Shown: piece after piece, positions 14,226 to 20,837 of the stretch
Layout of the letters: every line of letters begins with the position of its first letter
How positions within the stretch are numbered: position 1 is the first letter of the stretch
Source of the DNA: UBA8515 sp036170795
Lineage (GTDB): Bacteria > Patescibacteriota > Minisyncoccia > Phycocordibacterales > UBA9973
Length of the DNA: 26,588 bases
Assembly (NCBI GenBank): GCA_036170795.1
Contig: JAVHPX010000004.1
Location: forward strand, 1-26,588
Reading direction: 5' to 3'
Made by a program: the position numbers and the translations under genes
The notes under the pieces: model-generated
The model's database searches: none
What the model was told of the DNA's origin: nothing
What the model saw: the letters and a program-made list of their open reading frames with translations, nothing else

Positions 14226-15370
14226 ATGCACAAACCAATTAAATTTATATATGTTTTACTCATTATCACCGTTTTGGTGTAGGATTAGCCAATATTATTT
14301 TAAAGTACTCATATAAAAATGAAAAAAATATTGTAGAAAAAACAAAACTACAAGATCTATATCGACCCAATCTAGTATCGACAAATTCTTCTGTTAAAAG
14401 TGAATCTATGATCGATCGTCGTATTGTTGGAGAGTATACGACGCCACATGATGCTGGAGACAACATTACCCTGATGCTCGATGGAACTTTTATTCAAAAT
14501 ACTTTTGAAGCTGATAAGGGTGATTATAGGTATACTGATTTAAAATTAAATGGGAAATTCTCAATTAAAGAAGGTAAAATTAGATTAATATATGATGATA
14601 CTCACTATTCCCCCCTCGACTTGGATATCCATCAAGAGGCACCACCAGCTGATGTGAATTGGTATATCACAGGACAAGTTGGTAAAACTAAATATTATTT
14701 TGTCCATCAAAATATAGCTATTAATAATACCAAAATAACTCAACAACAAGCTATAGAAAAAGTCACCCAATTTCCCGAAGTACAAGAATGGTTAAAGAAT
14801 TTTTCAGGCCCTAATTATACTAATCAAAAAACAGGCGATCAAGCATTTATAGAATTTGATCATACAACTGATGTTGGATATATAATATGGGTATATGATT
14901 TAGTAAAAAACGGGAGTACTGGACACGCTGTAACACATAGTAGGTATGAAGTTAATGAAATAACTGGAAGTATTACTAAAATACACCCGGAATCGGGAAT
15001 TCTCGATGCAAGCTCTCTTAATACTGGTTCTGCATACCCAGTTATAACTGGGACATATAGCGGAAAAGGGGGAGTAAGTGTATTTATTTATAAAGGGAAG
15101 CAATCATTGCCATTCACAGATAAAAATAATTCTCCTAAACCTGTCAAGGGAAGTAGTAGCGATCATGGTGGACTAGTAGCTACGAATGGAAATACTTTTT
15201 CTTATGATCTAGGTTATTGTAATAAAAATCCTGATTACTGTACGACAGATCTATTGTCAGCAGGGACCTATACTGTCGGAGTCTACTCTTACAACAATAT
15301 ATATAATCCAGATTACCGAGGGAATACCAATCCTATTCTGATTGCGAGTGGAACATTAGTCGTAAAGTAG
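14226..15370 (+). pseudogene. Frameshifted PIK-leader membrane-anchored protein
   Basis: ATG at 14226 encodes MHKPIKFIYVLLIITVLV and then hits TAG. A single-base change near 14271-14280 joins this leader to the frame GLANIILKYSYKNEKN, which stays open to 15370. The combined product would have the same helix as 13310 and 19589 and an outer domain with VGEYTTPHDAGDNITLMLDG (lipocalin-like) and a C-terminal beta-rich segment with two Cys (DLGYCNKNPDYC). The ATG at 14408 could start a shorter 320-residue protein lacking the membrane anchor. Sequence downstream is undamaged, so the event is recent, or phase variation, or a sequencing error. Confidence 0.6.
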
Positions 15371-15409
15371 TATACTATTATTAGTAATTTATTAGCTTAA
15401 TTTAAAAAC

Positions 15410-16096
15410 ATGGATCCAAATCAAGATCAACAACAAGTGCTTACAACGGTGTCATCAGGGTTAAAGAAAATCAGACTCATTTTAATCGGCCTCATAGTCA
15501 TCGGAATTGGTGCATATTATTACTTTTTTAATAACCATACAGAAGATATAGTTGCAGTCGAATCACAAAATCAAATTACCAATAACACAAATACTACGAT
15601 GGAAGATACAACAAATACACAAGCAGCAAATAGTTCTACTCTCACTAGCGACAATGCACTTATCTCGACATCAATATTAAATCTTATGAGTATTTTACTG
15701 AGTAAGGATAGTGAAGCTCTCATTTCATATACAATGAAGCCATTTGCAGCAATAGGATCAGATAAAGATCCCCATGTTGTCGAAATTGTAAATAATCTCA
15801 AAGCTCAGATACAAGATCCAAAAATGAAGTTCTGGGACGTTGCACAAGCAATGGCTTCAAACATTACTACTGAAGTTCTTGATTCACAGTTGGGCAACTG
15901 TAAATTCAGAGAGAAAAGTGATGGGTTTCCTCCTGCACTCGAGCGAACAGCATCATGTAATGTAACCTATAATATAAAGCCTCTTACCCCGACGACAAAA
16001 ATAAACATGCTTAAAATTTCTGGCACATGGTATGTCGATATGTCGAGCTTTGATACCGGTATTACCCTTGCAGATTTAATGCAACTCAAACATTAA
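15410..16096 (+). CDS. Membrane-anchored extracytoplasmic protein
   Basis: A 228-residue protein, not recognised. Polar N terminus (MDPNQDQQQVLTTVSSGLKK), one helix at ~21-40, a Thr/Asn/Ser-rich linker and a C-terminal domain of ~150 residues. The end (NMLKISGTWYVDMSSF) resembles the last strand of small lipoprotein or NTF2-like domains, where a strand reads K-x-x-G-x-W-Y-V-D. Two cysteines flank GNCKFREKSDGFPPALERTASC. It is followed after 6 nt by the TMEM43-like gene, suggesting joint transcription. Confidence 0.7.
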   Translation: MDPNQDQQQVLTTVSSGLKKIRLILIGLIVIGIGAYYYFFNNHTEDIVAVESQNQITNNTNTTMEDTTNTQAANSSTLTSDNALISTSILNLMSILLSKDSEALISYTMKPFAAIGSDKDPHVVEIVNNLKAQIQDPKMKFWDVAQAMASNITTEVLDSQLGNCKFREKSDGFPPALERTASCNVTYNIKPLTPTTKINMLKISGTWYVDMSSFDTGITLADLMQLKH

Positions 16097-16102
16097 AATA
16101 AT

Positions 16103-17353
16103 ATGAAAGAGACATTTATAGTACAAAATACTAGACGGAGCAATCCATTCGCAACTGCATTTATCGGCCTACTTCTATTTTTAGGATCATTTGTTCTCAT
16201 TTATAAGAATGAAGGTCGGATTAATCTGGCAGTCTTTGCTGACAAGGCAGTGAGCATAGTTGATGGGCAGTCATATACTGACGGCCAGTTGGTAGCTCTG
16301 ACTGGTGATGCTACGACGACGGAGGAAACTGGCGATGGATTGTTTAAGAAACCTGAGAGGTACGTATCACTCGAGCGCAGTGTACTGATGTATGCATGGG
16401 AGGAATCTTCACATAATGAAGACAATACTACTCGCTATACCTACGAGACAATATGGACGAGCAATCCTCAAGATTCTTCGAAATTCGAGATACAAGATGG
16501 CCATGAGAATCCCAAGTTGCCGTTTGCCACGGATTGGTTTACTCCAGCACAAATCTCTGTCGGTACGACAATTCTCGACAGTCACGATCTCTCACTTCCA
16601 TCATATGATGGAGACATCACACTTGATACAAAAAATACTAATCTCGTAACAAAATATGGTAAGCCAGTTATTTCGGAGGATCGTTCGGAGATATATATCA
16701 AGAATCAAAATAATAAATCAGTTGCAAGTGTTGGCGGAGATGGGCCTCTGATAGGGGACATTCGTGTCTCATATCACAGCGTGCCTATCGATTCGCATGT
16801 CACTGTTTTCGGTGCGTATAGTGCGCACGATGGTGCGCCAACGCTCATCCCGTATATTGCCACGCAGGCTCTCAAGGACAGTACAAGCTTCTATCATATG
16901 CGCTATGGAGATAAACCAGAAGCGACCAAGACTCTTGGTGATGAATACACTTTTCTTCTCTGGATACTTCGCGGTCTCGGATTTATCTTTATGCTCTCTG
17001 GATTTAATTTAATTCTCTATCCACTCAAAAAACTTCTTGGATATATTCCACTCATCGGTCAAATCGGGAATTTTGTACTTTCAATAGTTGCATTCCTTAC
17101 TGTTGTCGTACTCTACCTTGTCACCCTCTTTGTAGCTGTAGTACTTCATAGTGTGATTGCTCTTGTGATCACTGCTGTGGTCGTCATTGCATGCGCAGGA
17201 TTTATACTACACAGACATGGGCTAAAAAAGCAGAATCAAAGTATCACCGCTACGAGTACGACTACTTCGCCTCCAGTTTCACATTCTACCCCAACACCAG
17301 CGCCGGTAGCAAACACTACGACTCCAAGCGCTCCGGTTCCACCACAGGCATAA
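16103..17353 (+). CDS. TMEM43-family membrane protein
   Basis: A 416-residue protein with the TMEM43 (DUF1625) layout: one N-terminal helix (~15-34), NEGR and a long outer region. This includes ERSVLMYAWEES (family pattern RxVxMYQWxE) and GDIRVSYHSVP (family GDxRVxxxxv). It closes with a C-terminal bundle opening ILRGLGFIFMLSGFNLILYP, followed by further helices to ~368. Animal TMEM43 (LUMA) sits in the inner nuclear membrane; the role of bacterial members is not established. The last ~45 residues are Thr/Pro/Ser-rich, an unusual tail that would be cytoplasmic if the helices alternate. Neighbours at 15410 and 17389 may be co-transcribed. Codon use is less AT-rich than in the core genes. Confidence 0.85.
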   Translation: MKETFIVQNTRRSNPFATAFIGLLLFLGSFVLIYKNEGRINLAVFADKAVSIVDGQSYTDGQLVALTGDATTTEETGDGLFKKPERYVSLERSVLMYAWEESSHNEDNTTRYTYETIWTSNPQDSSKFEIQDGHENPKLPFATDWFTPAQISVGTTILDSHDLSLPSYDGDITLDTKNTNLVTKYGKPVISEDRSEIYIKNQNNKSVASVGGDGPLIGDIRVSYHSVPIDSHVTVFGAYSAHDGAPTLIPYIATQALKDSTSFYHMRYGDKPEATKTLGDEYTFLLWILRGLGFIFMLSGFNLILYPLKKLLGYIPLIGQIGNFVLSIVAFLTVVVLYLVTLFVAVVLHSVIALVITAVVVIACAGFILHRHGLKKQNQSITATSTTTSPPVSHSTPTPAPVANTTTPSAPVPPQA

Positions 17354-17359
17354 TTAAAG

Positions 17360-17380
17360 TAACAATAACCGTTCTTACTA
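17360..17380. repeat. Island palindrome copy 6, decayed (GAAC/GTTC subtype)
   Basis: TAACAATAAC, C, GTTCTTACTA. The right arm is close to GTTCTTGCTA and is followed by AAACT as in copies 1 and 5. The left arm has diverged. It begins 7 nt after the TMEM43-like stop. Confidence 0.6.
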
Positions 17381-17388
17381 AACTTCAC

Positions 17389-17718
17389 ATGATTAACCCA
17401 CCAACTATTATTATCATCGCTGTAATCATTTTCATCATTCTGAATATCTACTTCAGTTCAAAGATGGGAAATAAATTGGCGGCTGGTGGTAAGAAGACAA
17501 TGCTTGAGCGAATATTTACATGGGACCCACCATGGGCGTTTTCATTTAAAACTATCAAACGCCTAGAAGCACGTTCATCCTGGTGGCGCATTATCACCAT
17601 ACCCGTGCGAATTATCAAGGTATTTGATCTTGTGTCGGTCAACGAGTGGACGAGCATCTTTCTCTTTGCACTGCCTTTCATCATCCTTGGGTATATTATT
17701 AGATTCTTTTTTCTATAA
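17389..17718 (+). CDS. Small two-helix membrane protein
   Basis: A 109-residue protein with start MINPPTIIIIAVIIFIILNI. Helices lie at ~5-22 and at the C terminus (FLFALPFIILGYIIRFFF). The region between is basic (KRLEARSSWWRIITIPVRII) and probably cytoplasmic or surface-lying. The frame opens at 17191, but that region is the TMEM43-like coding sequence in another frame, so the ATG at 17389, 8 nt after the decayed palindrome, is the likely start. No known family. Confidence 0.65.
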   Translation: MINPPTIIIIAVIIFIILNIYFSSKMGNKLAAGGKKTMLERIFTWDPPWAFSFKTIKRLEARSSWWRIITIPVRIIKVFDLVSVNEWTSIFLFALPFIILGYIIRFFFL

Positions 17719-17749
17719 TACTTATATACATGGAAACTCCATTTAATTT

Positions 17750-18172
17750 ATGAACCTAACCAAAAAATTTATGATCACCACTTTAGCCATTATACTTATC
17801 ATTATCGGAGTAGGAATACTAGTGAGACAAGTATTTATAGGTAAAACTATGCAAAGCGATCAAATAACGAAAGAGCTAATCCATTATCCTGATTTCGACA
17901 TAGCTTTATTGGAAATTCGTGAGCTGACATCAGAACAAGAAGCCAGTAAAAAAGCTTCCATTGATAATGGTGTTGATGGAGGCATCTCGATGCTCCAATC
18001 CTCTATCCATTATAAAGTTTTAAGTAAAGACGGAAAAATTCTACTCGATTCAGAAGTTGAAATGTTACCATATGCTCGAGATACCTTTTCTGTTGACGGG
18101 AAAGATTTTACATTTTTTGGTAATATGAAAATTGAAGATTCTGAAGGAAAAGAATATAAAAGTATCAAGTAA
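17750..18172 (+). CDS. Membrane-anchored extracytoplasmic protein, KK.M-leader family
   Basis: A 140-residue protein with start MNLTKKFMITTLAIILIIIG (helix ~8-26) and an outer domain. The domain holds PDFDIALLEIRELTSEQEAS and a beta-rich end (HYKVLSKDGKILLDSEVEML). The opening codons are nearly identical to those of 11924 and similar to 10301. The outer domain is not recognised. It is followed by 18192 after a 19-nt gap. Confidence 0.68.
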   Translation: MNLTKKFMITTLAIILIIIGVGILVRQVFIGKTMQSDQITKELIHYPDFDIALLEIRELTSEQEASKKASIDNGVDGGISMLQSSIHYKVLSKDGKILLDSEVEMLPYARDTFSVDGKDFTFFGNMKIEDSEGKEYKSIK

Positions 18173-18191
18173 ATAAAAATAATATCAAATA

Positions 18192-18440
18192 ATGAATCCT
18201 CGTATTAAAAAATTTATAATTATTATTTTTTACACACTCATTATTATTGGAGTTGGAATTCTTTTGTATCTGTACGTCCCAATTATGAGGAACCCTGCAC
18301 CGGATTATATGCGAGCTCAAGGATTGATGGGTACTCAAACATTTAATGGTTACCTGTATAATGAACCAGGGGAACAATCTTTTTATAAAAGTCGTGTCAC
18401 ATTGAAAGAATATTTTGAAATGAGAGGAGTAGATTATTAA
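18192..18440 (+). CDS. Small single-helix membrane protein
   Basis: An 82-residue protein: MNPRIKKFIIIIFYTLIIIG, helix ~8-28, then YVPIMRNPAPDYMRAQGLMG and a short acidic tail. The I-I-I-G-V-G-I-L string after the helix matches the 17750 product, so the two share a diverged leader. Function unknown. It could be a truncated family member. Confidence 0.6.
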   Translation: MNPRIKKFIIIIFYTLIIIGVGILLYLYVPIMRNPAPDYMRAQGLMGTQTFNGYLYNEPGEQSFYKSRVTLKEYFEMRGVDY

Positions 18441-18443
18441 TAT

Positions 18444-18512
18444 ATGAATAATCATAAAAAATCTATGACCATTATCGCAATCACCTTTATCATTATCGGA
18501 GTAGAGAAGTAG
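18444..18512 (+). pseudogene. Leader-only remnant ended by the island repeat
   Basis: MNNHKKSMTIIAITFIIIGV, then EK and a stop. The stop is the TAG of a partial island repeat (TAGCAAG at 18510). Leader and helix belong to the KK.M family, and the entire outer domain is missing. The junction with the repeat suggests a deletion at or into the repeat. Confidence 0.55.
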
Positions 18513-18535
18513 CAAGTAATGGACTAGCAAGGGAC

Positions 18536-18556
18536 TAGCAAGGACAGTCCTTGCTA
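18536..18556. repeat. Island palindrome copy 7 (GGAC/GTCC subtype) with extra half-units
   Basis: Arms TAGCAAGGAC and GTCCTTGCTA around A. Two further left-half units precede it (TAGCAAG at 18510 and GGACTAGCAAGG at 18521-18532), giving a short tandem array of half-palindromes. Confidence 0.85.
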
Positions 18557-18557
18557 C

Positions 18558-18629
18558 ACTAAAAAGATTACACTTTCAGCAGCGAACAGTACAGAGATTA
18601 TTGAACTTAAAAAATCTATCATAGAATAA
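18558..18629 (+). pseudogene. Possible orphan gene tail after the palindrome
   Basis: The frame from 18558 reads TKKITLSAANSTEIIELKKS, then IIE and a TAA at 18627-18629. It has no start codon and begins right after palindrome copy 7. With the leader-only remnant upstream, this may be the 3' end of the same lost gene. The stretch is short, so chance is a real alternative. Confidence 0.3.
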
Positions 18630-18630
18630 C

Positions 18631-18681
18631 ATGCATACACCCATCAAATTTATTTATGCGTTGTTTATCATCATTATATGA
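18631..18681 (+). pseudogene. Leader-only remnant of the PIK family
   Basis: MHTPIKFIYALFIIII then TGA. It matches the leader of 19589 (MYTPIKFIYALLIIT) at most positions. The remainder of the gene is absent. The nucleotidyltransferase pair lies between this remnant and the intact leader at 19589. Confidence 0.55.
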
Positions 18682-18704
18682 AGCTTGGTTTATCTTAAAT
18701 GTGA

Positions 18705-18710
18705 TATAAT
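18705..18710 (+). promoter_or_regulatory. Extended -10 promoter of the nucleotidyltransferase pair
   Basis: TGATATAAT (TGN plus TATAAT) ends 6 nt before the ATG at 18717. Confidence 0.5.
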
Positions 18711-18716
18711 AGGATT

Positions 18717-18998
18717 ATGAATACACTCCTTCCTGAGAGTTTCAAATCTATACTTTGGTCGTACAAGTTTGAAGAATGCGATCCTACCAAGATGAAGAAG
18801 ACTATTATAGTCCAAGCGCTTTTGTATGGCAATTTGAGCCAACTAGCTTGGATACGGGAATTTTATGGAGATGAAGAAATCAAACATGTACTGTCGATTA
18901 TTCCCGCTACAGAGATTCGCCCCAAGACAAGGAATCTGATCGAGATATTATTTGATTTTTCTAACTGGAATTATGCACAAAGAAGTCTTGTACAATAA
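18717..18998 (+). CDS. DUF6922-like partner (possible antitoxin) of an AbiEii-type nucleotidyltransferase
   Basis: A 93-residue protein: LLPESFKSILWSYKFEECDP, then KTIIVQALLYGNLSQLAWIR and FYGDEEIKHVLSI. This fits the small DUF6922-type proteins usually encoded just before AbiEii-like nucleotidyltransferases (pattern L-x-x-Y-G-x-x-x-x-x-x-W-L). Its 3' end overlaps the next gene by 26 nt, so translation is probably coupled. The pairing suggests a toxin-antitoxin module with this protein as antitoxin. That role is inferred from arrangement, since classical AbiEi is a different winged-helix family. It has its own extended -10 promoter and is likely leaderless. Confidence 0.68.
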   Translation: MNTLLPESFKSILWSYKFEECDPTKMKKTIIVQALLYGNLSQLAWIREFYGDEEIKHVLSIIPATEIRPKTRNLIEILFDFSNWNYAQRSLVQ

Positions 18999-19584
18999 TA
19001 CGGAAAAAGTATGGAATTCTTGCAGTCCTTTGCGAGATTATTTTTATCTTGCTGGTGGCACTGCACTGGCTCTACAAATAGGTCATCGTAAATCTATTGA
19101 CCTTGATTTTTTCTCTGACGAACCCATCAAGAAAACTTTACTAAAAGAAATAGAAGAATTATTCAATACTACAGCTAGTGTGATAGTAAATACCAAGAAC
19201 GAATTGACCGTGAGTATTCATGGAGTCAAATTAAGTTTTATCCACTACCCTTTTCCACTTCTATACGACAAGATAGATACTTTTATTGTGCCCCTTGCAA
19301 ACATAAAAGATATAGCAAGTATGAAGGCCTACGCGCTCGGACGAAGACAATCACTCAAAGATTATGTCGATCTATACTCCATATTTTCTCGTGCGTATGT
19401 TGTATTAGGGGAAGTAGTTAGCGACGCCAATAAAAAATATGGTGAAGCGTTCAATGATCGTCTTTTCTACGAGCAATTAGTATTCATCGAAGATTTGGAA
19501 GATGAAGCTATAGACTGGGTGCGTGACATAATAACAAAAGAAAAAGCACAAGAATATTTTAAAAATTTGATTAAAGTAAATTAA
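18973..19584 (+). CDS. AbiEii/AbiGii-type nucleotidyltransferase (putative toxin)
   Basis: A 203-residue member of the NTP-transferase AbiEii family. The N-terminal motif YLAGGTALALQIGHRKSIDL and following DFFS carries the GG (residues 28-29) and the Asp pair (43 and 45) that bind metal. A helical C-terminal region includes KAYALGRRQSLKDYVDLYSI. Characterised AbiE toxins transfer nucleotides to tRNA acceptor ends and stop growth during phage infection. This short version is only homologous to the core domain. The frame opens at 18952, but the ATG at 18973 is the first one followed by a family-like N terminus. It overlaps the DUF6922-like gene. The next gene starts 4 nt after its stop. Confidence 0.85.
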   Translation: MHKEVLYNNTEKVWNSCSPLRDYFYLAGGTALALQIGHRKSIDLDFFSDEPIKKTLLKEIEELFNTTASVIVNTKNELTVSIHGVKLSFIHYPFPLLYDKIDTFIVPLANIKDIASMKAYALGRRQSLKDYVDLYSIFSRAYVVLGEVVSDANKKYGEAFNDRLFYEQLVFIEDLEDEAIDWVRDIITKEKAQEYFKNLIKVN

Positions 19585-19588
19585 TATC

Positions 19589-20836
19589 GTGTACACCCCC
19601 ATCAAATTCATCTACGCCTTACTCATTATCACCATTATAGGGGGAGGGATTACGGTTGGAATAATAAAATTTGCATTTGTTCGCACTGATACAATAACAA
19701 GTTCACCAGAACGTACAAATATATCTTTATCACAAAAAAATCCTCGTACAATGGTAGGAGTTTGGAATTGGGAATACTATGATGATGAAGATAGGTACAG
19801 CAAAGGAGTGCCGTATTCAACGTTTAGATTAGAAATTTCAACGAACGTAGAAAATGAAGTTTCAGGGACATGGCTTGCAGTTGCTGAGTATGGAAACAGG
19901 ATAGATGCCTGTGGGTCTTCAGACTACGATAAAGACTGTATGGTAGGTACGTTGAGCAATAACGTTGCAAATGTGAGCTATAAAAATGGCTATGGTTTAG
20001 GTGAAGGAAAGGCCAAGATCACTTACGATCCTATACACGACAGTCTTTCGTGGGAAATTATCCAGAAACCAAAAGATGATTCGTATATACCTATGAAAGC
20101 CATTCTAAATCGTAAGGTTGTTGTAGTTCAGAAGACAAAACTAGAGCAGTCATCATTTTTCGCTGCTCATCCTGGGGCATATACAAGCTTCAAAGAGCTT
20201 GTAGGCGATGCATTGCCTGAATTTGAATCTACAGTAGGTACAGAAAGCAGTGATACTGATTCAATCCTTCGTGCTGATATCGGATTGTTTACTGTCCAAA
20301 AAGAAGATGAAAAGCTTGCCGAGAATGTCGCAAGCATTATCCTCATAGTGCCTGGCAACAAGATCTGGGCAGCTATAATCTATCGGAGTGGGAGTGGTGC
20401 TATCGTACAACTCCATTACTATACCAACGTACCAGAGTGGGAACATAAACTTCCTCAATCTATCAAAAAATGGGAATGGATGAAAAAAGTAGGTAAGATA
20501 GAGTATGTAAGTTTAATTGAGAATGAAGAGGAAGTAAAAAATATTGAACAAACTACACAAGGTAAATACATGGAATACGAAGCAGATGCTGAGTCTAAGT
20601 CACTTAAAACCCTTAAAAAAGATATTCCAGATTTGATTGAAAATTTAGCTACACAATATAAAGAAGACCCTAAGTATGAATGGAGTTGGAGTATTTCTCT
20701 AAATATTGATGCCTATCTTGATGTCTATGAAAAACGGGCGCCAAATGACAAAGCATTTGTCGACAAGATTCGGAATTCACTCCTAGTCACCTATGGTCCA
20801 TGTATGGGTATCCCCGAAGGACGATGTAAAGAATAA
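19589..20836 (+). CDS. Membrane-anchored two-domain extracytoplasmic protein, PIK-leader family
   Basis: A 415-residue protein with GTG start, leader MYTPIKFIYALLIITIIGGG and helix ~5-29. A first outer domain of lipocalin-like appearance begins TMVGVWNWEYYDDE (near residue 54) and includes CGSSDYDKDC. A second domain includes FFAAHPGAYTSFKELVGDAL and IILIVPGNKIWAAIIYRSGS. Neither is a family I can name with confidence. The C terminus has two Cys (GPCMGIPEGRCKE). It starts 4 nt after the nucleotidyltransferase stop and converges on the PBP gene with a 1-nt gap. It is the last gene of the island. Confidence 0.7.
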   Translation: MYTPIKFIYALLIITIIGGGITVGIIKFAFVRTDTITSSPERTNISLSQKNPRTMVGVWNWEYYDDEDRYSKGVPYSTFRLEISTNVENEVSGTWLAVAEYGNRIDACGSSDYDKDCMVGTLSNNVANVSYKNGYGLGEGKAKITYDPIHDSLSWEIIQKPKDDSYIPMKAILNRKVVVVQKTKLEQSSFFAAHPGAYTSFKELVGDALPEFESTVGTESSDTDSILRADIGLFTVQKEDEKLAENVASIILIVPGNKIWAAIIYRSGSGAIVQLHYYTNVPEWEHKLPQSIKKWEWMKKVGKIEYVSLIENEEEVKNIEQTTQGKYMEYEADAESKSLKTLKKDIPDLIENLATQYKEDPKYEWSWSISLNIDAYLDVYEKRAPNDKAFVDKIRNSLLVTYGPCMGIPEGRCKE

Positions 20837-20837
20837 T

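Noticed and set aside
15410..16096. Named lipoprotein family
   Set aside because: No lipobox cysteine after the helix, and the GTWYVD strand alone is not diagnostic.
17191..17388. N-terminal extension of the 17389 gene
   Set aside because: It overlaps the TMEM43-like gene in another frame and has its shadow composition. The ATG at 17389 follows a palindrome as expected.
6565..18556. Integron attC array or gene cassettes
   Set aside because: The palindromes are only 21 bp and lack the paired GTTRRRY/RYYYAAC core sites and the long variable stem of attC. No integrase gene is visible in the window.
6565..18556. CRISPR repeats
   Set aside because: Copies are hundreds to thousands of bases apart and separated by genes, with no regular spacers and no cas genes.
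6565..18556. Intrinsic terminators
   Set aside because: No T tract follows the 21-bp palindromes, unlike the true terminators at 12540-12577 and 24613-24648. A role in RNA processing remains possible.
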